Of a DNA stretch of 64,000 bases, positions 8,957 through 17,311 are shown piece after piece. The notes beneath the pieces were generated by a model that was not told the DNA's origin, searched no databases, and was given only the letters and a program-made list of their open reading frames with translations. Source of the DNA: Rheinheimera texasensis DSM 17496 (GTDB lineage Bacteria > Pseudomonadota > Gammaproteobacteria > Enterobacterales > Alteromonadaceae). Position 1 is the first letter of the stretch. The number at the start of each line of letters is the position of its first letter. The stretch lies in the NCBI RefSeq assembly GCF_000711985.1, contig NZ_KL544006.1, positions 124,001 through 188,000 of the forward strand, given 5' to 3'. The position numbers and the translations under genes were made by a program.

Positions 8957-10198
8957 TCAGGGTTGTTCGGTTAATTCAAAACCACCATCGATACGCACGG
9001 CCGGATCATCCAGCTCGGTCAGCTGCAGGTTACCAAGCACCCGGCTGGCATCATCCAGTAACAGGCCGCTGATACTGCCCTGCGCCAGGTTATTACCATG
9101 ACTGGCAAAATTGATTTGCAGATCCAATGTCGCGCCGCTGATCAGTCCGTTGAACACTGCAAACCACTCGCCGCCATTATCGGTGAATGACAACTGGCCT
9201 TCCGGCACCCAGGCCCCGTCAAAGTCAATCAACATCGACATCGAGAGGTCCGTGATCAGGCCACTGCTGCTTACCAGACTATGGTTGTTGATGAAGTCAA
9301 AACTGACGGTGCCGCTGCGTCCGACGCTATCCATGCCCTGTAAACTCCAGTTGGCACTGAGCTCACCAATGCCATAAAAACTCATGCCACCGGCATCCAC
9401 ATTGAGACCTCGTCGTGTTGCCGCCCAGTGGTCTTGGCCAACTATCCAATCCACGGCGCTGAAAAACCCGCCAGAGGTTCGCATAGACCCGGACAATGCC
9501 GCTGCTGTGCCGGCCGTAATGTCCGTCTGCAAATTGGTGTTGTCTAACAGAGGCTGTGCCGGAGTACCGCTAAAAACAAATGGTGGACGCAATACCAGCT
9601 CCACCTGACCATTGGCCCGGACAATTGCAAACCGATAAGCCTCAGTCGGCCCCAGCGAAAATCCATTACTGACGCCAGGCACTGTCACTGCGACATCAAT
9701 CACACCATCCCAGCCAGCCAGATACAAATCACCGTCTTTCAGCACCGCTTCATAGTGGGTGCCGCGGACCCCGATAGTGGCCACCGGCGTTTTAAGCCGG
9801 TAGTTTTTTTGCTCAGTCGGTAAAACACCGGTGATAGTGCGCAAACCACCTTTGACCAGTTCCAGACTGACCTGACTGTTACCCTGAGCCGGATCTGACC
9901 GGTAGTCGCGGATCGCCAGCTCAGTGTCGGCCTGCAACGACAGCAAACCGCCATCGCTCATCCGCAACTGGCTGGCGCTCACCGGTCCCGTTGTGACCAG
10001 ATCCACGGCATACACCGGCGATTGCCTTTGCAGCGCGCGCCGCTGCTGTTCAGCCAGCGCCTCAACGGTGCCGCGGGCCATAATGGTTTTGCCGGCGGCA
10101 ACCGGCTGGGCCAACAGCGGCATGGCGATACAGGCAGCCAGCAGCAAAGCACCGGCCAGCGTCACTGTTAACCGCCGGACTAACTGTTCAGAATGCAT
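8957..10198 (-). CDS. FecR-domain periplasmic protein
   Basis: An exported protein of 413 residues with signal peptide MHSEQLVRRLTVTLAGALLL and a cleavage region near LAQPVAAG. Residues ~45-175 form a FecR domain: VDLVTTGPVSASQLRMSDGG, then SLELVKGGLRTITG and TPVATIGVRGTHYEA. The remaining ~230 residues are beta-rich, with no family recognised. Unlike classical FecR it has no cytoplasmic anti-sigma part and no sigma factor gene is adjacent. The start carries AGGAG and overlaps the end of the upstream TPR/barrel gene by 11 bases, so the two are translationally coupled. FecR-domain proteins next to CHASE2 cyclases are a recurring arrangement in proteobacteria; the domain is presumed to bind envelope components and feed the cyclase, but this is not shown by the sequence. 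Confidence 0.87.
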   Translation of the reverse strand: MHSEQLVRRLTVTLAGALLLAACIAMPLLAQPVAAGKTIMARGTVEALAEQQRRALQRQSPVYAVDLVTTGPVSASQLRMSDGGLLSLQADTELAIRDYRSDPAQGNSQVSLELVKGGLRTITGVLPTEQKNYRLKTPVATIGVRGTHYEAVLKDGDLYLAGWDGVIDVAVTVPGVSNGFSLGPTEAYRFAIVRANGQVELVLRPPFVFSGTPAQPLLDNTNLQTDITAGTAAALSGSMRTSGGFFSAVDWIVGQDHWAATRRGLNVDAGGMSFYGIGELSANWSLQGMDSVGRSGTVSFDFINNHSLVSSSGLITDLSMSMLIDFDGAWVPEGQLSFTDNGGEWFAVFNGLISGATLDLQINFASHGNNLAQGSISGLLLDDASRVLGNLQLTELDDPAVRIDGGFELTEQP

Positions 10199-11513
10199 AA
10201 CGGACTCCTACCCAGGCACGGTTGCGCCGGTATTGATATAACGCCAGATTGCTGGTGTTACGCAGATGACTGAGACTGGTCAGCAGACGCCATTGCGCAC
10301 TGATGGTGTAGGTGAACTCCAGTTCAGCACGCAAATAGCGGTCCTGACGTTCGGCAGCGAACAAAGGATGGATGTCCTGATAGTCCCCCATCGAATAGTC
10401 CAGCTGCAGACTACTGTGCCATTGTGCAGTCAGCGGCTGCAGCCAGCGATATCCGACGCCACGAATATCACGGCTGTTAAATTCACTGCGCTGCAAATCG
10501 CTGCTTTCCTGACCATACCGCAGCATCAGACGATGCTCGGCAGCGCCGGCCTGCACCGCCATCCAGCTTTCGAGCAGCCATTGTTGTTTATCTAAAGTCG
10601 GCAGATTGGCATAAGCAAAATCAGCCCAGGTCAGGTCCAGCCCCATGCTGATACTTTCGCCAAAATCCCGGCTGACGGCAGTTTTAATCCCCTGATAATC
10701 AAGGTAACTGTTGCTGTCCAACTCCACAGGCCGGTAAAAAATCTCTGCCGACCATTGCATGCTGCGCCAGCGTGACTGATAGCCCGCCAACACACTGAGA
10801 TAAGAGCGGCTGTACACAGCATCATGCCGGTAATTGCTGTTTAACCAGCCAGCCGATGCGTAAAATGCAGAGTGTTGATTGCGCGGTAAGACATAGTTCA
10901 GCTGAGCCTGCACTTCCTGAAAACTGCTGCGTTGCTCGAGATTCTGCGCAAATAACCGCACCTGACCGAGCAAAGGGACAAAGACAAATTCATCATCAAT
11001 GCCGCTATTTGGATTACTGTCCGACCCACTGCTCAGTTGCAGCCAATTTTGCCAGTAGCCCTGTGACGGGTCCCGCACCTTACTTATTCGCGACAGATAG
11101 CTTTGAACGAGTTCCGTTTCCCGCTCCGGTAGTCTGGCTTGTTGTAGCGCGAGAAACTCCTGTTCTGCGGCGGGTAAATTGCCCAACTCAAAATATGTTA
11201 CACCCAGTAGTATTCGCAAATCTGCGGCCTGCGGTACAGATTGCACCGCTCGTTCTAAGGCAAAGACCGCCTGATGCAGCTGACCTGCCTGCCTAGCCGC
11301 TAACGCATACAGATAATCAAAGCGTGGTTCACCTTCATGTGTTGCCTGCAACGCAGCGGCAAGCTGCCAGGCGACTTTGTCTTGTTTTTGCAACAGCCTT
11401 TCAAGGCTATCGACAGATAGATCAGAGCCTGGCGGGTGCGCGACAGCGAAGGGAGATAACAACAGCAACATCAGACCGCCACAGAGCTGGGATTTCAGAC
11501 CAGTATTGGGCAT
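10188..11513 (-). CDS. TPR protein with C-terminal outer-membrane beta-barrel
   Basis: A 441-residue protein with signal peptide (MPNTGLKSQLCGGLMLLLLS, cleavage near FAVA). Residues ~30-150 are helical TPR repeats (ALAARQAGQLHQAVFALERA, LGVTYFELGNLPAAEQEFLA). Residues ~160-441 alternate like beta-strands and end in VGVRYAF, the terminal Phe typical of outer-membrane proteins. The layout resembles the SLAM/DUF560 class of surface lipoprotein assembly modifiers, though the same N-TPR plus barrel plan occurs in other porins. It is the first gene of the operon leading to the FecR protein, cadherin-like protein and CHASE2 cyclase. It could be a conduit or anchor exposing the other components at the surface; that role is inferred. 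Confidence 0.8.
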   Translation of the reverse strand: MPNTGLKSQLCGGLMLLLLSPFAVAHPPGSDLSVDSLERLLQKQDKVAWQLAAALQATHEGEPRFDYLYALAARQAGQLHQAVFALERAVQSVPQAADLRILLGVTYFELGNLPAAEQEFLALQQARLPERETELVQSYLSRISKVRDPSQGYWQNWLQLSSGSDSNPNSGIDDEFVFVPLLGQVRLFAQNLEQRSSFQEVQAQLNYVLPRNQHSAFYASAGWLNSNYRHDAVYSRSYLSVLAGYQSRWRSMQWSAEIFYRPVELDSNSYLDYQGIKTAVSRDFGESISMGLDLTWADFAYANLPTLDKQQWLLESWMAVQAGAAEHRLMLRYGQESSDLQRSEFNSRDIRGVGYRWLQPLTAQWHSSLQLDYSMGDYQDIHPLFAAERQDRYLRAELEFTYTISAQWRLLTSLSHLRNTSNLALYQYRRNRAWVGVRYAF

Positions 11514-11877
11514 ATAGATGACCGGGTAAGTGGTGAGGTTGTTTTAGTCTAGTCACGAAGTGCAGGATGAGGAATGTTCAGTCAAAAAAACTGTTCGGCC
11601 ATGTTTAGCTGGTGGGACCGCGGCAGGCAACTGCCGCACAGCACATTGCAGGCGCTTTTTGCAGGCACAACCGCGTGAGTCTGCAGACAGCGGTGTGCTG
11701 ATGTAACAGCAGCAAAATCAGTGCAGTTCTGACAAATTGTACTATCACATTGACTTGCACAGGTCTGAAACAACCAGCTGAAATTCATCAGATAAATTTT
11801 GCTGCTGCAGCACTTTTATACAGTCAGACAGGCTTTGACCTATGACATCTGAGTGGTATGGCTGAACAAAGGTAGGC
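11514..11877. other. Upstream region of the TPR/FecR/cyclase operon
   Basis: No gene is supported in these 364 bases. It lies between the stop of the M20 peptidase gene and the first gene of the four-gene operon, both on minus, so it should carry the operon promoter. A perfect 7-bp hairpin with a GCAA tetraloop is at 11620-11637. A Cys-rich 68-codon frame (11582-11788, minus) lacks a ribosome binding site and was not called. Confidence 0.5.
11620..11637. other. Hairpin with GNRA-type tetraloop in operon leader
   Basis: GCGGCAG (11620-11626), loop GCAA, CTGCCGC (11631-11637). There is no adjacent T-run on either strand, so it is not a standard terminator. It lies ~107 bases upstream of the TPR/barrel start and may be in the 5' leader. 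Confidence 0.4.
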
Positions 11878-13449
11878 TTAGTATGCTGTGCGCAGCAGCC
11901 GCACCAAAGTTTGAACACCATCAACATAGTGGCCAATCCGCAGGTTTTCGTCGAAACTGTGCTGGTTATTGTCAGCATTCACCAGCGGCAGAATCACAAA
12001 GGGTATCTCCAGCGCACTGACCAGCTGCGCGGTTGGCAGACTGCCGCCCATCATGCGGATCCGCACGACTTGACGGCCATCTTGTTGCAGCACTGCGTAC
12101 ACCCAGTTACCGAGCTTTGAATCCATTGGTGTGCGCGCCGCATCGCCGCCAGCACCCGCTGTTAATGAGGCGATTTTTGGGTATTTGGCGCGCTCGTCAG
12201 CCGTCGGCTCGCCCTGGCTCAAATACCAGCCCTGCGCTTTGATATGACGCTCCAGTAAGCCTGTGAGATAAGCAGAATCAGCCTCGGGCGTGGTGCGCAG
12301 GTCCAGCTCTGCAACCGCCTGATGCGGAATAATATTGGCAGCTTTGTCACCGACCGCAGCCGCTTGCATGCCGCGGATGTTTAACGACGGATATTGCAGC
12401 GCTTCCTGATAACTGTGGCCTACAGCGTCTGGTCGGGCGATGCCGGTGCGCTGACGCAGCGCGGCGTCATCATCCGGTACTTCCGAGAGTGCCAGACGTT
12501 CGGCCGCGCTCAGCTTTACAGTATCGTAATAGCCGGCCACAGTAACCCGGCCATCATCGTCTTTCATACTGGCCAGCAAGGTTGCCAGCCGCTGCGCCGG
12601 ATTTGGCACGTAATTGCCATAATGACCGCTGTGAAGTGGCGTTTTGGGTCCATAGACGGTCAGTGTCAGACTGGTCGCGCCACGGTTGCCAAAAACCAGT
12701 GTTGGTTGATTACTCGGGTGCTGCGGCCCGTCGAGGATAATTAAGCCATCGCTGTGCAGCAGCTTTGCATTGGTTTTTGCTATCGCATTTATGGTCGGAG
12801 AGCCCTTTTCTTCTTCACTGTCGAGCAACACTTTGACATGGAAAGCCGGCGACTGACCCGCAGCTTTTAACGCATCAAAAGCCGCCAGCAGCATCATAAT
12901 GGGGCCTTTGTCGTCAGCCGCTGCCCGAGCAAATACACGTAATTCGGCATCCAGAGGGTTCTGCTGTAGTAATGCCGCGTCCACTGTCTGCCATTGACCA
13001 CCCGCGTCGCGTTTCTTCACCACCGCTTGCCAGGGACTAGACTGCGCCCATTGCTTTGGCATGACCGGCTGACCATCAAAATGTAGATACAATAACAAAG
13101 TCGCGGCATCTTTTTGTGCGCTGTGGTAATGGGCAAACACCAAAGGTTTGCCCTGATTAGCTAACTGCTGCGTTTGAAACCCCCGGCGCTGAAAAGCAGC
13201 GCTCAGCCAGTCAGCATTGCTGCGGATATCAGCCGCATTCACCGCATCGTTGGGCAACGCCAGTAGCTGAAAATACTCGGTAAAACTATGCTGCGCCGCT
13301 TGCAACACTTGTATATCTGCGGGAAACGCGGCACCAGAAACCTGAGTCGGGTCAGAGGCTGGATTGGTTTGGGCCTGTACATGGCCACTGGCACAAAATG
13401 TAGCAACGGCGAGGCTGAAGAATATTTGCTGAAAATGGTTTTTATACAT
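11878..13449 (-). CDS. M20-family metallopeptidase, exported
   Basis: A 523-residue dipeptidase/carboxypeptidase-like enzyme of the M20 family (ArgE/DapE/CPG2 clan). The signal peptide is at residues 1-26 (FFSLAVATFCASGHVQA). Zinc-site motifs appear in order: LLYLHFDGQPV (His, ~121), ADDKGPIMMLL (bridging Asp, ~183), DSEEEKGSP (catalytic Glu pair, ~218) and IILDGPQ. The dimerisation domain lies at ~255-410. It should hydrolyse peptides or N-acyl amino acids in the periplasm; substrate cannot be told from sequence. It appears to be a single-gene unit, with the PspC-type gene upstream on the same strand 80 bases away. Confidence 0.9.
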   Translation of the reverse strand: MYKNHFQQIFFSLAVATFCASGHVQAQTNPASDPTQVSGAAFPADIQVLQAAQHSFTEYFQLLALPNDAVNAADIRSNADWLSAAFQRRGFQTQQLANQGKPLVFAHYHSAQKDAATLLLYLHFDGQPVMPKQWAQSSPWQAVVKKRDAGGQWQTVDAALLQQNPLDAELRVFARAAADDKGPIMMLLAAFDALKAAGQSPAFHVKVLLDSEEEKGSPTINAIAKTNAKLLHSDGLIILDGPQHPSNQPTLVFGNRGATSLTLTVYGPKTPLHSGHYGNYVPNPAQRLATLLASMKDDDGRVTVAGYYDTVKLSAAERLALSEVPDDDAALRQRTGIARPDAVGHSYQEALQYPSLNIRGMQAAAVGDKAANIIPHQAVAELDLRTTPEADSAYLTGLLERHIKAQGWYLSQGEPTADERAKYPKIASLTAGAGGDAARTPMDSKLGNWVYAVLQQDGRQVVRIRMMGGSLPTAQLVSALEIPFVILPLVNADNNQHSFDENLRIGHYVDGVQTLVRLLRTAY

Positions 13450-13529
13450 TGTTTTATCCCGACTTCAGAGTTGAAGTTTTATATGTTCAGGGATTGTTCC
13501 ACCGAGACTTGGCTAGTCGATTGTTCGCA

Positions 13530-13724
13530 TTAACGTTCTGGCCTTGGCATCGCAATAGCCAGCACCGTATAAACCCCAAATCCCAACCCGCAGGAGACAA
13601 AACTGAGTCCCAGCCAAAGCAGCCTGACTGCGCGCGGCTCCCAGCCGATAAAATCGGCAATACCACCACAAACCCCGGCCAGTACCCGATCAGTTGACAG
13701 AGTCAATTTACGATTTCCGTGCAT
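13530..13724 (-). CDS. PspC-domain small membrane protein
   Basis: A 64-residue protein consisting almost entirely of one PspC domain. The conserved opening LSTDRVLAGVCGGIADFIGW is at residues 9-28, followed by a hydrophobic membrane segment (LLWLGLSFVSCGLGFGVYTV) and a short charged tail. PspC domains occur in the phage-shock response as inner-membrane partners of PspB and PspA, but neither gene is here, so this is a stand-alone PspC. No strong ribosome binding site is seen. It is transcribed towards the M20 peptidase gene and away from amylosucrase. Confidence 0.88.
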   Translation of the reverse strand: MHGNRKLTLSTDRVLAGVCGGIADFIGWEPRAVRLLWLGLSFVSCGLGFGVYTVLAIAMPRPER

Positions 13725-14121
13725 TCAGGTTCTCAAATTACCGAAAAGAAGCACATTAACACAATTTTAAATAATATAAGTTTATCTGCGACAACCATAT
13801 TCGCAGTGACCACCCCGCATAAACGCATGTCAGATCAGACAAGCCCGGCACATCGTGCCAGAGCTGGCTAATCCAAGTTTCACCTGTTGATCCTCCCGCC
13901 CAGTGGACTTTGTGCACTCATTCGCCCAAGAGGCCACAACCTGTTGTATTTGGCTTTGTATCGCTCCCTCTTGTGTTTTTATCTAAATCGATTAAGATTC
14001 TGCTATGCACGGGGCTTACACCTGTGTAAAACTGAAGATCAAGCATCTGCTGCCTTTGCAGCTGCGATCTCAAAACAGATAAAAAAACAGTGCCGACCAG
14101 GCCAAACCCGGACCAGACGAT
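13725..14121. other. Divergent promoter region between PspC gene and amylosucrase
   Basis: No gene is supported in these 397 bases. The region separates the minus-strand PspC gene from the plus-strand amylosucrase gene, and contains a palindromic operator candidate (13983-13996) listed separately. The segment ~13740-13800 is AT-rich. Confidence 0.5.
13983..13996. promoter_or_regulatory. Candidate LacI-type operator upstream of amylosucrase
   Basis: CTAAATCGATTAAG matches the perfect palindrome CTTAATCGATTAAG at 13 of 14 positions and has the central CG common in LacI-family operators. It lies 125 bases before the amylosucrase start. Closely similar sites occur upstream of the TonB-dependent receptor (25739 and 25830), which suggests co-regulation. 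Confidence 0.6.
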
Positions 14122-16041
14122 ATGCCAAACACTATTGCCCAGTTGCTGGCTGAGCCGGCACTCCTGCAGCGCGAAGCGGAAACTATCCTCAAGCGCCACA
14201 GCGCCAGTTTAAAAACCGCTGCTAAAAACAGCTGGCCTGCGCTGCAACCGCGTTTAGCCCAAGTACTGCCGGAATTGCTAGGGCTTTATCTGCAGCTCTA
14301 TGGCGATTTGTTTGACTGTTATCATCAATTGGAACAGCTGCTGAAGTTGTTAGCCAAAAGCGCGGCACAGCGGCCGGATTATCTGCAGGCCGAAGATGCA
14401 GCGCCGCAAACCTGGCACAAAAGCCATCAGGCGCTTGGCTCTGCCTGCTATGTCGATTTATTTGCCGGCAATTTCGACGGCTTAAAACAGCGTATTCCGT
14501 ATTTAAAACAAACCGGTATTAATTACCTGCACCTGATGCCACTGTTCAAAGCGCCAGAGCCCAACAGTGACGGCGGCTATGCCGTGTCGGATTACCGCAG
14601 CACTATGCCCTCTCTCGGTACTATGGCCGAATTGTCCGGCCTGATGCGGGAACTACATCAGCAAGGCATCCGGCCTGTACTGGATTTTGTCTTTAACCAT
14701 ACTTCCGACGAACACCGCTGGGCAGAAAAAGCCAAGGCCGGCGACCCGGCATATCGAGATTATTATTTCTTTTTCACTGAAGCCGAGCGCGACCGCTATG
14801 CGCCCACCTTACGTGAAATATTCCCAGAGATCCGTCGCGGTTGTTTTACCCAGGACAAAAGCTCTGGCCTTTGGGTATGGACGACGTTTAACAGCTTTCA
14901 ATGGGATTTAAACTACGCCAACCCAGCGGTTTTCACTGCCATGGCCGAAGAGATGTTATTTTTGGCCAATCAGGGCGCCGCGGTGTTGCGACTCGACGCG
15001 CTGGCCTTTGTCTGGAAAGAAGCTGGTACCAATTGCGAAAACCTGCCAAAGGCGCACTTACTGATCAAAGCTTTTAATGCCGTAGCGCGCATTGCAGCAC
15101 CGGCGCTGCAGTTTAAATCCGAAGCGATCGTCCACCCGGACGAAGTGGTGAAATACATTGCGCCGAATGAATGTCAGCTGTCTTATAACCCGCTGCTGAT
15201 GGCTCTGCTGTGGAACTCATTAGCCACGCGCAAAACCCGGTTGCTGACTGAATCGCTGCAGCGGCGTTTTGCCATTGATCCACACTGCAGCTGGGTCAAT
15301 TACATCCGCTGCCATGACGATATTGGCTGGACCTTTGACGACACTATCGCCTGGCAGCTTGGCATTAATCCGGATCATCACCGTCAGTTCCTTAATCATT
15401 TTTATACCGGCCAGTTCCCTGGCAGTTTTGCCAGCGGTGTGCCCTTTCAGCAAAACCCGGTCACCGGCGACTGCCGCGTCGCCGGCATGCTGGCGTCCCT
15501 CGCCGGCGTCGACAAAGCTGAGGCTGAACAAAACCAGCAACATCTTGAACACGCGCTGGCAAGGATCTATCTGCTGAACAGCGTCATCCTCAGTATTGGT
15601 GGCCTGCCACTGCTGTATATGGGCGATGAACTGGGTCTTCGCAACGATCACAGCTATCTGCAAGATCCGGCAAAAAAAAACGACAGCCGCTGGGTCAACC
15701 GTGTCGCGGTTACTGAATCGCAACTGGCTCATGCAACAGAGCCCGGTACTTTATCCGGCCGCATCTACCAGCAACTACAGCATTTGATCAAAACCAGGGC
15801 TGGACTACCGGTGCTTGGTAATGGCACTACAAGCATCCTGCACAGTACAAATCCGCACCTGTTCTGTTATCAACGGGAACTGAACGGCGAGCAGCTGCAG
15901 GTCGTGGTGAATTTCAGTGAACACCCGCAATACTGGCACAGCGACAGCAGTGGCAGCTTCACCGATGCTCTGACCGGCAAGCAGCTACAGGCAGGCGCTG
16001 TTGCGCTCAGCGCTTATCAGGTGTTGTGGCTGACAAACTAA
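14122..16041 (+). CDS. Amylosucrase (GH13)
   Basis: A 639-residue GH13 enzyme that transfers glucose from sucrose to a growing alpha-1,4-glucan, releasing fructose. Its length equals that of the Neisseria polysaccharea enzyme (~636). The N-terminal helical domain covers ~1-90. Catalytic motifs are: DFVFNHTSDEH, nucleophile Asp in VLRLDALAFVWKEAG (~291), acid/base Glu in KSEAIVHPDEVV (~334) and the transition-state Asp in RCHDDIGWTFDD (~398). There is no signal peptide, so it acts in the cytoplasm. A sucrose hydrolase of the same subfamily is the main alternative, since the two differ subtly. No strong ribosome binding site precedes the ATG. A LacI-type operator candidate lies upstream. No sucrose transporter or fructokinase is in the window. 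Confidence 0.9.
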   Translation: MPNTIAQLLAEPALLQREAETILKRHSASLKTAAKNSWPALQPRLAQVLPELLGLYLQLYGDLFDCYHQLEQLLKLLAKSAAQRPDYLQAEDAAPQTWHKSHQALGSACYVDLFAGNFDGLKQRIPYLKQTGINYLHLMPLFKAPEPNSDGGYAVSDYRSTMPSLGTMAELSGLMRELHQQGIRPVLDFVFNHTSDEHRWAEKAKAGDPAYRDYYFFFTEAERDRYAPTLREIFPEIRRGCFTQDKSSGLWVWTTFNSFQWDLNYANPAVFTAMAEEMLFLANQGAAVLRLDALAFVWKEAGTNCENLPKAHLLIKAFNAVARIAAPALQFKSEAIVHPDEVVKYIAPNECQLSYNPLLMALLWNSLATRKTRLLTESLQRRFAIDPHCSWVNYIRCHDDIGWTFDDTIAWQLGINPDHHRQFLNHFYTGQFPGSFASGVPFQQNPVTGDCRVAGMLASLAGVDKAEAEQNQQHLEHALARIYLLNSVILSIGGLPLLYMGDELGLRNDHSYLQDPAKKNDSRWVNRVAVTESQLAHATEPGTLSGRIYQQLQHLIKTRAGLPVLGNGTTSILHSTNPHLFCYQRELNGEQLQVVVNFSEHPQYWHSDSSGSFTDALTGKQLQAGAVALSAYQVLWLTN

Positions 16042-16189
16042 CGGTGGTTCAGCTAAAGCGCCGGCCCGGATAGCAGTGCGAAAACGCGCCGGCGATGTTG
16101 TTGGTAAAACCTGACTGGAATTAAAGGGACAAGTCCCTATCAGCACAGTATGATCTGCAGCATTTGTAACAGATCTGCCGGAGTGCCTG

Positions 16190-17311
16190 ATGATCAAAAC
16201 TGCAGTGATTGGCTTTGGCCTGTCCGCCCGGGTGTTCCACCTGCCTTTTATCGCCAGCAATACCGATTTTAAGCTGGTCGGCATCAGTACCTCACAGCAG
16301 GAAGCTGCTGAGTGTTGGCCAGACGTACAGATTTACGCCGATGCCGCCAGCCTCATTGAGCATACTGACGCCAGTCTGATTGTGATCACGGCGCCAAACC
16401 GCGCACACTTTAGCCTCGCCAAAGCTGCTTTGCTTGCCGGCAAAGATGTGTTGGTGGAAAAACCGCTGGCCGTTACTGTGACCGAAGCTAATGAACTGCA
16501 ACAGCTGGCAACGCAGCAGCAGCGCAAATTGGCGGTGTATCATAACCGCCGGTTTGACGACGATTTTGTCGCGTTGCAACAACTGCTGCAGTCAGGCCGG
16601 CTTGGCACTGTGCAGCTAATGTACTCGCGTTTTGACCGCTTCCGGCCGCAAGTGCAGCAGCGCTGGAAAGAGTCGGCGGAGCCAGGCAATGGCGTGTTAT
16701 ACGATTTAGCACCGCATCTGTTGGATCAGGCGATTGCGCTGTTTGGCGCTCCGGATCAAATCACTGCCTCGTGCCAGAGTTTACGCGACGGTGGCAGCGC
16801 CGGTGCTGTCGATTATTTTCAGCTGCGGCTGGATTATCTGCCCACAGCGGCATCGCCTGGTAAGGCGGCACAACCGCCGCGTCAGCTCGTCTTAAGCTCG
16901 TCACCTTACTGCGCCCACCCGGCCCCCCGTTTTGAGCTACATGGCAGTGGCGGGAGTTTTATCAGTTCAGGGTTGGACCCGCAGGAACAAATCCTGCGTG
17001 ATGCGCTGCAGCAAAGTCCGGCCAAACCGACCGCAGTTTTCACGTCAGCCCGCTGGCAGCAACGTCAGCAGGCACGTCGCGGCAAAATCTGTGATGCCGC
17101 AGGCTGCCGATCCATTGCCATGCCACAGAGCGATTACGCTGGTTTTTATCAACAACTGGGGCTTTTTCTTCATGACAGGGGAGCGGCTCCGGTACCACTG
17201 GCAGACGCTGTTTTAGGTCTTCAGTTGATGGAGCTGGCGCTGCAGAGCAGCCGCGAACAACGCACTTTGGCGCTGTCTGCGGCAAAAGCAGCCGAAGTTA
17301 CCGCGGTATAA
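16190..17311 (+). CDS. Gfo/Idh/MocA-family NAD(P)-dependent oxidoreductase
   Basis: A 373-residue cytosolic sugar-type dehydrogenase. The N-terminal Rossmann fold opens with AVIGFGLSARVFHLPFI (GxGxxA class), followed by TAPNRAHFSLAKAAL and the conserved VEKPLAVT motif (Lys ~92). The C-terminal GFO/IDH/MocA domain starts near YHNRRFDDDF and includes NGVLYDLAPHLLDQ with the likely catalytic His. It resembles the YdgJ/IolW branch, which act on inositol or related polyols, but substrate is not readable. GGAG sits 6 bases before the ATG. It is 148 bases downstream of amylosucrase on the same strand and overlaps the convergent GH97 gene by 14 bases at the 3' end. Confidence 0.9.
   Translation: MIKTAVIGFGLSARVFHLPFIASNTDFKLVGISTSQQEAAECWPDVQIYADAASLIEHTDASLIVITAPNRAHFSLAKAALLAGKDVLVEKPLAVTVTEANELQQLATQQQRKLAVYHNRRFDDDFVALQQLLQSGRLGTVQLMYSRFDRFRPQVQQRWKESAEPGNGVLYDLAPHLLDQAIALFGAPDQITASCQSLRDGGSAGAVDYFQLRLDYLPTAASPGKAAQPPRQLVLSSSPYCAHPAPRFELHGSGGSFISSGLDPQEQILRDALQQSPAKPTAVFTSARWQQRQQARRGKICDAAGCRSIAMPQSDYAGFYQQLGLFLHDRGAAPVPLADAVLGLQLMELALQSSREQRTLALSAAKAAEVTAV

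Noticed and set aside
11582-11788. Cys-rich 68-codon minus-strand frame
   Set aside because: No Shine-Dalgarno sequence and overlaps a second unrelated frame; cysteines could arise by chance.
16055-16118. GC-rich inverted repeat after amylosucrase
   Set aside because: No T-run and imperfect spacing, so not called a terminator.
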